A DNA stretch of 6,237 bases from CBDUBS01 sp965365445 (GTDB lineage Bacteria; Bacteroidota; Rhodothermia; Rhodothermales; DASSAV01): positions 1 to 6,237 of the forward strand of contig CBDUBS010000214.1 in NCBI GenBank assembly GCA_965365445.1, read 5' to 3'. Within the stretch, counting starts at the first letter, position 1. Every line of letters begins with the position of its first letter. The notes below the pieces were generated by a model. That model worked only from the letters and a program-made list of their open reading frames with translations, did not search any database and was not told the origin of the DNA. Positions 1-6,237 of the stretch are shown piece after piece. The translations under genes and the position numbers were made by a program.

Positions 1-798
1 GTAGGGCGTGGGCTCGTCCGGTTTTTCGCCTCGGTAATCATGCTGGCGGCCACGGCCGTCGTGGTGGGGTACACCTACGGAATCAGCACCTCGACGCCCA
101 TGATGGAGCAGATAACGAACCAGTCGGTGCTGCTCTCCCTGCTGGCCCTGGTGGGAGGAGCCGCCGGAGCCCAATCCCAGATCCAGTCCGACCGCGACAG
201 CCTCGTGACGGGCACCGCCACCGGGTTCCTCATTTCCGTATCCCTCTCTCCTCCCGCGGCGGTCCTGGGGCTGTCGGCGCTTCTGGGGCGGTGGGACTAC
301 GTCGGCGTGATGGCGTTCGTACTGATGCTTACCCTGGTATGCATCCTGCTCGGCGGGTGGCTGGCGCTGTTCATGTTCGGGTTCCGCCCGAACGACTCCA
401 TGATCCGGAGCGGCATGCCGTCGGTGCGGACCGGCTTTGTGGCCGCTCTCGTGCTGCTGATCGCCGGGGCGGTATGGTCGCAGCGGGATCTGGCCCCCAC
501 GTTTACCAAAAGCGATTCCTCGCTGGAAGCCGTCGAGATCGTCCAGGCGGCGACGGCGGCGTTCCCCGGCGTGCGGCTGGTGGATGCATCCGCCGAGTTT
601 ACCCGGCAGGACCTGCGGCCCGACGCCGCCGAATACCTGCTCGTCCGGATCGTGGCGCAGGATACCACCGGCGCCGACCCGGCCATCCTCCGCGATGCCT
701 TCCAGACGGCCATACGACGCCGGCTGATCGAGAAGATGCCCGAAACCCTTCCGTTCGTGGATGTCACGGTATTACAACAGTATACGGATATTCCATGA
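1..798 (+). CDS. DUF389-like (TIGR00341-type) integral membrane protein, 5'-truncated by window edge
   Basis: The frame is open from base 1 with no stop, so the ATG at base 40 is probably internal and the true start lies left of the window; 265 residues are visible. Counting from base 1, hydrophobic segments lie at about residues 6-28, 42-57, 68-95, 100-127 and 144-160, followed by a roughly 100-residue soluble C-terminal domain (about 161-265) rich in charged residues. The order of a small/Ser-rich helix, a helix with an LSPPAAVLG motif (residues 82-90), the turn GRWD, and another long helix resembles the DUF389 family of multi-pass membrane proteins, whose function is not established. The soluble tail could be a cytoplasmic or periplasmic sensory or oligomerisation domain; that is inference. 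It ends in TGA 104 bases before the treT-like gene on the same strand, so the two could be cotranscribed. It could instead be another permease-like family; the DUF389 call is from motif memory. Confidence 0.62.
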   Translation, partial: VGRGLVRFFASVIMLAATAVVVGYTYGISTSTPMMEQITNQSVLLSLLALVGGAAGAQSQIQSDRDSLVTGTATGFLISVSLSPPAAVLGLSALLGRWDYVGVMAFVLMLTLVCILLGGWLALFMFGFRPNDSMIRSGMPSVRTGFVAALVLLIAGAVWSQRDLAPTFTKSDSSLEAVEIVQAATAAFPGVRLVDASAEFTRQDLRPDAAEYLLVRIVAQDTTGADPAILRDAFQTAIRRRLIEKMPETLPFVDVTVLQQYTDIP

Positions 799-902
799 AC
801 GACGGGGCGTAAGGCACGGTCCTTGCGACTCAGGGGGGAGAAACGCAACCGTTCGCCGCAGGCGAACGCCGCCGACGTTCTTCCGGATCGAGGAGGGAAA
901 CC
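799..902 (+). promoter_or_regulatory. Leader region of the treT-like gene with competing hairpins
   Basis: This 104-base gap separates the membrane-protein stop from the glycosyltransferase start. It contains a perfect inverted repeat, CGTTCGCC (850-857), GCA loop, GGCGAACG (861-868). The right arm can also pair in a different way: GAACG (864-868) with CGTTC (876-880) across a 7-base loop, so the two stems exclude each other. No T-run follows either stem, so neither is a canonical intrinsic terminator. I see no clear Bacteroidota-type -33/-7 promoter (TTTG / TAnnTTTG) and no confident sigma-70 pair. The region may be an intra-operon processing or attenuation element, or simply GC-rich spacer. 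Confidence 0.35.
891..897 (+). promoter_or_regulatory. Strong Shine-Dalgarno for the treT-like gene
   Basis: AGGAGGG sits with its AGGAGG core at 891-896, six bases before the ATG at 903, which is ideal spacing and fixes that start. By contrast the susD gene on the other strand has no AGGAGG-like motif just upstream of its ATG, as is common in Bacteroidota. Confidence 0.8.
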
Positions 903-2387
903 ATGATACATAAAGTAGATATACCCCATAAGCCGGTGCTGAATGAATACGATGCCTATCCCGACCTGAAACCCATGATGGAAGCGCTTCTAACCGAGGC
1001 GGAGCGGACCCGCGCCGCCCTGGAGGGCCGAACGGTCTGGATGGTAAACAGCACGGAGACCGGAGGGGGCGTCGCCGAGATGCTGCCCAAGCTAACGGCC
1101 GTCATGCGGGAGCTGGGCATCCGGACGCAGTGGGTGGTGGCCGGCTCCGACGACCCCCGGTTTTTTGCGCTCACGAAGCGCATCCACAACCTGTTGCACG
1201 GCGAGGGCGACCCGCACTTCACGCCGGAGGAGCGGGCGCTTTACCGCGACGTCAGCCGCAGGCAGGCCCGGGCGCTTCGGCCGTGGATCGGGAGCGACGA
1301 CATTCTGGTCGTCCACGACCCGCAGCCGCTGGCGATGGGGGCCATGCTGAAAGAGGAACTCGCCATACCGGCCCTCTGGCGGTGCCACATCGGGCTGGAC
1401 GTGCAGACGCCCGAGACGGAAGCCGCCTGGGTGTTTCTCGAACCGTGGGCGCTCCGGTACGACCGGGCCGTATTCACCACGGCCGATTATGCGCCGGCGT
1501 TTCTGGCCGGGCGCACGGACGTAATCCACCCGGCCATCGATCCGCTCAGCCCGAAGAACCGGGATCTGACGGTGCATCAGGTGGCGGGCATTCTGCACAG
1601 CGCCGGGCTGATGGATGGGGAGGGGAAAGCGCCGACGGTACCGTTCGAGTCGCTCGCCCTGCGGCTGCAAACCAACGGATCGTTCGCACCGGCCCTGTTG
1701 CCGGACGACCTCCACCTGATGACGCGGCCCATCGTCACGCAGGTTTCGCGGTGGGACCGGCTCAAGGGATGGGCGCCGCTGCTGAAGGGGTTCGTGCTCA
1801 TGAAGGAGCGGGCGGACCGCTTCGGGGCGACCTCCGAGATGCACCGCAACCGGCTCGATCTGGTGCGGCTCGTGCTGGCCGGGCCGGACCCCCGCTCGGT
1901 GCACGACGACCCGGAGGGGAAAGAGGTGTTCGATGAGATCTGCTCGCTCTGGCTCGGTCTGCCGCCCGAGTATCGGAAGGATGTAGCCGTTCTGCTGCTT
2001 CCGATGGCCTCGCGCACCGAAAATGCCCTGATGGTGAATGCGTTGCAGCGCTGCTCGACCGTCGTGGCGCAGAACTCGCTCCGCGAAGGCTTCGGGCTTA
2101 CCGTAACGGAAGCCCTCTGGAAAGGCTGCCCGGTGATGGGTACGCACGCGGCGGGCATCCGCGAGCAGATGATCGACGGCGAGCACGGGCGGCTGGTTGC
2201 CGACCCGCAGAATCCGGAGGAGATCGCGGCCACGCTGGACTCGATGCTGGCCTCCTCGGGCGACCTGGACCGGTGGCGACGAAACGCACGCAAGCGGGCC
2301 GCCGAACACTTCCTGCTGTTCGCTCAGGTGAGCCGATGGCTCCGAACGCTGAAAAACACGACCGGGTACTTCAGGCAGGCCGCCTGA
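903..2387 (+). CDS. treT: TreT-like trehalose glycosyltransferring synthase (GT4 family)
   Basis: Complete 494-residue cytosolic enzyme with no signal peptide. TreT (EC 2.4.1.245) reversibly joins the glucosyl unit of ADP- or UDP-glucose to free glucose to give trehalose in one step. Visible motifs match archaeal TreT: a VNSTETGGGVAEM loop at 48-60 (N-terminal Rossmann domain, donor/acceptor cleft), HDPQP at 138-142, WRCHIGLD at 159-166, IDPLSPKN at 212-219, QVSRWDRLKGW at 280-290 (start of the C-terminal Rossmann domain), HDDPEG at 334-339, and REGFGLTVTEALWKG at 394-408. The last contains the GT4 E-x7-E pair, Glu395 and Glu403. From memory, archaeal TreT is about 400-420 residues. The extra length here sits in an N-terminal extension of about 20 residues, an insert around 237-274 and a smaller one around 305-318. 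The start is fixed by the strong Shine-Dalgarno. The gene converges on susD, with a terminator hairpin just after its stop. Family assignment is firm; sugar specificity is inferred, and a related disaccharide synthase acting on another acceptor is possible. Confidence 0.82.
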   Translation: MIHKVDIPHKPVLNEYDAYPDLKPMMEALLTEAERTRAALEGRTVWMVNSTETGGGVAEMLPKLTAVMRELGIRTQWVVAGSDDPRFFALTKRIHNLLHGEGDPHFTPEERALYRDVSRRQARALRPWIGSDDILVVHDPQPLAMGAMLKEELAIPALWRCHIGLDVQTPETEAAWVFLEPWALRYDRAVFTTADYAPAFLAGRTDVIHPAIDPLSPKNRDLTVHQVAGILHSAGLMDGEGKAPTVPFESLALRLQTNGSFAPALLPDDLHLMTRPIVTQVSRWDRLKGWAPLLKGFVLMKERADRFGATSEMHRNRLDLVRLVLAGPDPRSVHDDPEGKEVFDEICSLWLGLPPEYRKDVAVLLLPMASRTENALMVNALQRCSTVVAQNSLREGFGLTVTEALWKGCPVMGTHAAGIREQMIDGEHGRLVADPQNPEEIAATLDSMLASSGDLDRWRRNARKRAAEHFLLFAQVSRWLRTLKNTTGYFRQAA

Positions 2388-2395
2388 CCGGGAAC

Positions 2396-2426
2396 CGGCA
2401 GGGGACGCTCCGGGCGTCCCCTGCCG
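2396..2426. terminator. Probable bidirectional terminator hairpin between convergent genes
   Basis: A perfect 13-bp inverted repeat, CGGCAGGGGACGC (2396-2408), loop TCCGG (2409-2413), GCGTCCCCTGCCG (2414-2426), begins 9 bases after the treT-like stop and ends 24 bases before the susD stop codon on the other strand. Placement between two convergent genes and the very stable GC stem support a shared transcription terminator. The flanks lack a true U-run on either strand (only TTCATCC follows on +), so it is not a textbook intrinsic terminator; it could also block 3' exonucleases. Confidence 0.68.
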
Positions 2427-2428
2427 TT

Positions 2429-2453
2429 CATCCCCGGATCATCCCCGGATCAT
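2429..2453. repeat. 11-bp tandem duplication over the susD stop codon
   Basis: The unit CATCCCCGGAT occurs twice back to back (2429-2439 and 2440-2450) and is followed by CAT, so the periodicity spans 25 bases. The susD stop (TGA on the - strand, 2452-2450) lies at the susD-proximal end of the array. Because the repeated sequence is the same on each side, gain or loss of a unit would leave the stop unchanged. It is likely a small replication-slippage duplication. Confidence 0.75.
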
Positions 2454-4042
2454 TGCGTCTGGAATCCCTGATTCAGCTCCATCTCGCGGGCCGGAATCTC
2501 GAAATACAGCCCCTCGGCATTCCAGGCGATGGAGCCCGGGCCCCGGTCGCCGTTGGGAATGTCGAGGCGCAGGCCCTGGAGGTACGGAGTGCGGTCGCCC
2601 TCGAACACCATCTCGATCATGCGTTCCGTGTGGATCATGTCCTCGGTGATTTCGCCGGCCGCGAGGGGGGTGTAGGGCCTTCCGACGGCGGCGGCATCCC
2701 ACGCGCGGGCGCGTACCACGTTCAGGTCGGCGGCGGCGCCGGCGCGGTCGCCCGCCCGGAACCGGGCGATGGAGCGATTGAGGTACATTTCGGCCAGCCT
2801 GAGCAGCACGATGTTCGACTCGTCGGAGCGCGCGCCCCGGTAGTACTTGTTGCCCCATACGAACGGCCGGTTGGGCAGCCCCTTGAAGCGGGGGTCCTTG
2901 CCCGCCTCGACGCGCACGAACAGTTGCTTGTAGCGCTTGTCGTTACGGGCGGCCTGGGTTTCGTTGAGGTTGTCGTCCACCCAGCCGGCTTTTTTCAGGA
3001 ATGCGTCGCTTACGGCCACAGTGCGGTCGTTGGAGTTGGCGGTGCTCCAGTTGTTCTCGTCGGTCCAGTTATATGATGAGAAGCGGCGGGGCACCTTCCA
3101 GTTGCTGCCCTGGCGCAGGCCGTCCGAGCCGGGCGCGCCGATGTTGTACCACCAGATGGTTTCCTTGCCGCGCCCGTCGTCTTTTTTGTTGAACGCTTCG
3201 AGGGGGTCCTCGGTGAGGGCGTAGTCATTGCCGCTCTGCTCGATGACGAACGTAGCCTCGGCCGCGGATTCGGAGAGTTTGCCCATCTGCTGGTACACCC
3301 GCGAGAGCATGGCCGCCGCACCGAACTTGTTGACCCGGCCCTTGCCGTACTCCGGCGGGTGGCCGAGCGCCGGGTCGTAGCGGTTGGGAAGCACCTGTTT
3401 TGCCCGCTGCAAATCGGCTACGATCAGATCGTAGAGGCGCCCCACGGTGAAAAACTCCGAGCGGTTGGCCGCGTCCAGACTTTTAGGGGCCGTGATCCGG
3501 TAGGGAAGCGTGGTGGGGGTATTCCGGGCGGCTTCGCTGTAGGGCGGAACGTACACTTTCGCCAGGCTCCAGTAGGCGTAGGCCCGCAGGAACCGCATCT
3601 CCCCTTCGATGCGGGGCACCTGATCGCGCTTGACGTCGTAGGGGTAGGGCTGGCCGTTGTTCTCTTCGATGAAGTCCAGCACGCCGTTCGCGAAAGCGAC
3701 GACGGCGTAGCTCGAACCGAACACGGCGTTATTGAACATCCCGATTTCGGAATGCTGCCGGTTGTATACCGCCTGGATGTCCACGTTACCTGCGGCTTCC
3801 GGCAGGTACACCCCTACGTCGGACGTGACGGAATTGGCGAGGCGCTGGTGCGAAAAGATGGCGCGGGAGCCGGCGTTGCCGGTGAGGGCGTAATAGGCTC
3901 CCACGGCGGCCGCGTCGAACTCGGTGGCGTTGAGCCAGGGCGGCTCCGTCGGGTTGGTGAGCTCGAAAAAGTCCTGGTTATCGCACCCGGTGGACAACCA
4001 GGCGGCCAGGACCAGGAAGGTTATGGGAAGGAAGCGTTTCAT
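2450..4042 (-). CDS. SusD/RagB-family outer-membrane nutrient-binding lipoprotein
   Basis: Complete 530-residue protein. SusD proteins are surface lipoproteins that cap the SusC barrel and bind glycans or other oligomers for TonB-driven import. The N-terminus is a lipoprotein signal: basic MKR, a hydrophobic stretch, then lipobox LSTGC with lipidated Cys20, the only cysteine in the protein. The mature part starts DNQDFFELTNP, typical of the family. Helical TPR-like landmarks follow: EGEMRFLRAYAYWSLAKVY (146-164), GRVNKFGAAAMLSRVYQQMG (235-254), NIVLLRLAEMYLNRSIARF (410-428), LNVVRARA (440-447), and the C-terminal ERMIEMVFEGDR (473-484) leading to IPAREMELNQGF (516-527). After EGDR the usual F-D-L-R-R type segment is replaced by a TPYLQGLRLDIPNGDRG variant, so it belongs to a divergent SusD subgroup. 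Length is normal for the family. It lies 37 bases downstream of susC in the same operon; there is no clear Shine-Dalgarno. The ligand cannot be read from sequence. Confidence 0.95.
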   Translation of the reverse strand: MKRFLPITFLVLAAWLSTGCDNQDFFELTNPTEPPWLNATEFDAAAVGAYYALTGNAGSRAIFSHQRLANSVTSDVGVYLPEAAGNVDIQAVYNRQHSEIGMFNNAVFGSSYAVVAFANGVLDFIEENNGQPYPYDVKRDQVPRIEGEMRFLRAYAYWSLAKVYVPPYSEAARNTPTTLPYRITAPKSLDAANRSEFFTVGRLYDLIVADLQRAKQVLPNRYDPALGHPPEYGKGRVNKFGAAAMLSRVYQQMGKLSESAAEATFVIEQSGNDYALTEDPLEAFNKKDDGRGKETIWWYNIGAPGSDGLRQGSNWKVPRRFSSYNWTDENNWSTANSNDRTVAVSDAFLKKAGWVDDNLNETQAARNDKRYKQLFVRVEAGKDPRFKGLPNRPFVWGNKYYRGARSDESNIVLLRLAEMYLNRSIARFRAGDRAGAAADLNVVRARAWDAAAVGRPYTPLAAGEITEDMIHTERMIEMVFEGDRTPYLQGLRLDIPNGDRGPGSIAWNAEGLYFEIPAREMELNQGFQTQ

Positions 4043-4079
4043 AAGGTGTCTGGCGGTTTATCGCATGGAGGTCTGTTGA
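4043..4079 (-). other. susC-susD intergenic gap
   Basis: Only 37 bases separate the susC stop from the susD ATG. No terminator stem, promoter or AGGAGG-like motif is visible in it on the - strand, which supports cotranscription and a Shine-Dalgarno-independent start for susD. Confidence 0.6.
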
Positions 4080-6237
4080 TCAGAAAGCGACGGTCAGGCC
4101 GGTCGTGAAGGAGCGCACCTGCGGCAGGCGCGTCTCGCCGACGAAACCCTGCGTGAGGTTGCGCGACTGGGCGTCGCCGATGTTGAAGGCCTCGGGGTCC
4201 CATCCGGGGTATTCGGTGGCCGTAAACAGGTTGTTGCCCGCCACATACAGCCGCAGGCTCTGCACGCCCGGTATCCGCCGGAAGGTATAGGCCAGTTGCA
4301 GGGTACGCAGGCGCAGGTAGTCGCCGCGGTACAGGTACCGGTCCAGGCCCCGGTCGGAGCCGCCGCCGTCGAAGCGGTCTTCCCGGCGCGTTCCGTCCGG
4401 CTGGATCACCTGATACCGGTTGTTCCAGCGCAATTGAGGGTACTCGGCGTTCGGGTTATCAGGCGTCCAGGTGTTTCCCGCGAGGTCCGCCCACAGGGTG
4501 CTGCCGCCGGTTCCTATGTAGCTGTGGGCGTACTCCTCGCCGTTGTAGATGTAATTGCCGCCCTGGAAGGAGAAGAACACCGAGAGGTCGAAGTTGCGGT
4601 ACGACAGCGTATTGTCGAACCCGCCGAAAAACGTCGGCAGGCCCGTCTGGTCCTCCCGGTAGATCCGGTGGTTTCGCAGGTTGTCGCGGGTGGCCGGGAT
4701 GACGTTGCCGGTTTTCTGCTCGAAGTTCGGGTTCGGCGACCCGTCCGGCAGGGTGCTTGCGCGGTCGATCTCGTAGATCATCTCGTAGCCCCCCTCCGGG
4801 TGGATGCCCGCATACTCGGCTATGTAGAAGGCGCCGAGCGGGCCGCCGGTTTTCGTGATGGTCATGCCCGCGTTGATGCCCTGCCCGTTGTTGTCCAGCT
4901 CCGGGCTGAGCGAGACGACCTCGTTGCGGTTGGTGGTCAGGTTGAGGCTGGTCCGCCATCGGAGGGGCGTTTTTTCGAGGATGTAGCCCGATACCGAAAA
5001 CTCCAGGCCCTGGTTGCGCAGGGTGCCCACGTTGGCCCAGTACCGGTCGCCGCCGAACTGCAACCCGGCCGACATGGGAATCGGTACGGAGAGCAGCAGC
5101 CCGCTGACGTCCTGCCGGTAGTAGCCGAGCGTGCCCGAGATGCGTCCGTCGAGCAGCTCGTAATCGGCGCCCAGGTCGAAGGCGTCGGTCGTCTCCCAGG
5201 TGACCGCCCGGTTGCCGATGTTGTTTTGCAGATCGCCCCGGTTGTTGCTGGCGTAGCGTCCCCAGCCGGCGTAGCCGTTCTGGGTTACGTCCGGTACTTC
5301 CTGATTGCCCGTCTGGCCGAAGGAGCCGCGCAGCTTGAGGAACGTGACCGGCTTTACGGCCTGCATGAACCGTTCCTGGCTGAGCACCCAGCCCGCCGAA
5401 AACGCGGTAAACGTGCCCCAGCGCAGGTCCTCGGCAAACACCGACGAGCCGTCGCGCCGGAGGCTGACGCCCAGCAGGTAGCGGTCGTTCAGGGTGTAGT
5501 TGGCCCGGGCGAAATAGGCCCGCAGGTAGCGCTCGCCGCCGAGGGTGGACCCCCCGACGCGCATCGGCGTGGCGGGCGCGCCCACCTGCTGGGCGGTGCC
5601 GCTGAGCCCGGTGCCCTCGACGTAGGCGTTCGAGGACGAGCGCAATTGCGATTCGGTGCCCAGCACGGCATTGATTTTATGGAGGCCGAACTGCCGGTTG
5701 AGGTTGCCGTACAGGTTGTAGTTGTAGTTCCGCCACATCGTGGAGCCGTTGAAGCCGTAGGCTTCGCCCTCGCGCACCACCGTATTGGCCCACGTGACCT
5801 GGTTGTTCTGGATGATGTCGAACGACCCTTCGGAGCGCAGCGAGAGGCCCTTCACCCACGGCAGGGTGTACTGCGCGTACACCCCGCCCAGGCCCCGGTA
5901 CTGCGCCAGGTCGCTGATGTAATTCGCCCGGTCGATGGAGGCGCGCAGGTTCCAGCCGGAAGTCGGGTACCACAGGGCGCCGTCCACTTCCACGGGGAAG
6001 ATGGGCAGGGCGGACGAGCCGGCTTCCCCGAACCCGCCGATGGCGATGCCGTCGTTGCAGCACGGCGTGCCCCCTCCGGCGAACGGACGGCGCTGGTTGT
6101 TGCTGTACGTTACGTTGATGCGCGTGCCTACCGTCAGGTTCTTCAGCGGCTCGTAGTCCACGTTGATGCGGCCGGATACGCGGTCGAAGTCGTTCGTTTT
6201 AATGACCCCCCGGTCGCTGCGGTAGCTGCCCGATACG
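4080..6237 (-). CDS. SusC/RagA-family TonB-linked outer-membrane transporter, N-terminus cut by window edge
   Basis: The frame stays open to the right edge, so the true start lies beyond 6237; GTG at 6161 is internal. 718 residues are visible, of about 1000 usual for the family, so the signal peptide, carboxypeptidase-like domain, TonB box and plug domain are outside. The visible part is the 22-strand barrel. Right of the GTG it continues with typical SusC sequence (SDRGVIKTNDFDRVSGRINV). Other family marks are LRGSFGQTGNQEVPD, the FDLGADYELLDGRISGTLGY stretch, NVGTLRNQGLEFSVSG (the conserved N-x-G-x-E region), FFGGFDNTLSYRNFDLSVFF, DYLRLRTLQLAYTF, the late-barrel NLFTATEYPGWDPE segment and a C-terminal Phe (LTVAF), the outer-membrane barrel assembly signal. 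With the downstream SusD it would form a pedal-bin type importer powered by TonB-ExbBD. The only cysteines in the visible part are an adjacent pair at 6057-6062. Substrate unknown. Confidence 0.95.
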   Translation of the reverse strand, partial: VSGSYRSDRGVIKTNDFDRVSGRINVDYEPLKNLTVGTRINVTYSNNQRRPFAGGGTPCCNDGIAIGGFGEAGSSALPIFPVEVDGALWYPTSGWNLRASIDRANYISDLAQYRGLGGVYAQYTLPWVKGLSLRSEGSFDIIQNNQVTWANTVVREGEAYGFNGSTMWRNYNYNLYGNLNRQFGLHKINAVLGTESQLRSSSNAYVEGTGLSGTAQQVGAPATPMRVGGSTLGGERYLRAYFARANYTLNDRYLLGVSLRRDGSSVFAEDLRWGTFTAFSAGWVLSQERFMQAVKPVTFLKLRGSFGQTGNQEVPDVTQNGYAGWGRYASNNRGDLQNNIGNRAVTWETTDAFDLGADYELLDGRISGTLGYYRQDVSGLLLSVPIPMSAGLQFGGDRYWANVGTLRNQGLEFSVSGYILEKTPLRWRTSLNLTTNRNEVVSLSPELDNNGQGINAGMTITKTGGPLGAFYIAEYAGIHPEGGYEMIYEIDRASTLPDGSPNPNFEQKTGNVIPATRDNLRNHRIYREDQTGLPTFFGGFDNTLSYRNFDLSVFFSFQGGNYIYNGEEYAHSYIGTGGSTLWADLAGNTWTPDNPNAEYPQLRWNNRYQVIQPDGTRREDRFDGGGSDRGLDRYLYRGDYLRLRTLQLAYTFRRIPGVQSLRLYVAGNNLFTATEYPGWDPEAFNIGDAQSRNLTQGFVGETRLPQVRSFTTGLTVAF

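Noticed and set aside
291..812. Overlapping + strand frame inside the DUF389-like gene, ending in a short ATGA overlap at 795-798
   Set aside because: Arg/Gly-rich out-of-frame shadow. The ATG at 795 overlapping the stop opens only five codons, so it is not a coupled gene.
850..868. Hairpin as an intrinsic terminator after the DUF389-like gene
   Set aside because: The stem is perfect but only 8 bp, with a 3-base loop and no following T-run, so termination is not supported.
297..929. - strand open frame running from the treT start region into the membrane-protein gene
   Set aside because: Antisense to a membrane protein with clear hydrophobic periodicity on +; Ser/Arg-rich translation typical of a shadow frame.
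1092..2309. Long (405-codon) open frame antisense to the treT-like gene
   Set aside because: It lies wholly within the treT-like gene; the translation is rich in Arg, Pro, His and Gln with no recognisable domain, as expected for a GC-rich antisense shadow.
2273..3076. + strand open frame spanning the treT 3' end and susD
   Set aside because: Overlaps two well-supported genes and crosses the terminator hairpin; low-complexity Gly/Ala/Val-rich translation with no family resemblance.
3359..4108. + strand 249-codon open frame antisense to susD
   Set aside because: Antisense shadow of a confident SusD gene; no domain or RBS support.
6159..6161. GTG as a start codon for a shorter SusC
   Set aside because: The same frame continues to the window edge with conserved SusC sequence, so this GTG is an internal valine codon.

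Overview
The window is GC-rich and carries a SusC/SusD outer-membrane transporter pair, which is characteristic of Bacteroidota and relatives. High GC together with SusC/SusD suggests a GC-rich lineage such as Rhodothermota (Rhodothermus/Salinibacter-like) or another high-GC member of the phylum. That placement is inferred from composition and gene content only, since no rRNA or other marker gene is present.

Layout: (1) Bases 1-798, + strand, hold the 3' part of an integral membrane protein gene that looks like the DUF389/TIGR00341 family. It is open at the left edge. (2) Bases 799-902 are a 104-base leader containing a perfect 8-bp hairpin, a competing 5-bp hairpin and a strong Shine-Dalgarno. 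(3) Bases 903-2387, + strand, encode a complete 494-residue GT4 glycosyltransferase closely resembling trehalose glycosyltransferring synthase (TreT). (4) Bases 2388-2453 hold a 13-bp perfect hairpin that probably serves as a shared terminator, followed by an 11-bp tandem duplication that covers the susD stop codon. (5) Bases 4042-2450, - strand, encode a complete SusD/RagB-type lipoprotein. (6) Bases 6237-4080, - strand, encode the C-terminal 718 residues of a SusC/RagA TonB-dependent transporter that runs off the right edge.

Functionally there are two convergent units. The right one is a typical susC-susD operon, transcribed right to left with a 37-base gap. It would import a glycan or other oligomer through a SusC barrel with a SusD lid; no glycoside hydrolase or regulator in the window identifies the substrate. 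The left one would place a TreT-like enzyme, which makes trehalose from a nucleotide-glucose donor and free glucose, behind a membrane protein of unknown role. A link between the units (imported sugar feeding trehalose synthesis) is possible but is not shown by the sequence.

I found no mobile element, CRISPR array, RNA gene or phage/defence module, and no convincing undescribed system. The points most worth checking are the inserts in the TreT-like enzyme, the mutually exclusive hairpins in its leader, and the lone Cys-Cys pair in the SusC.
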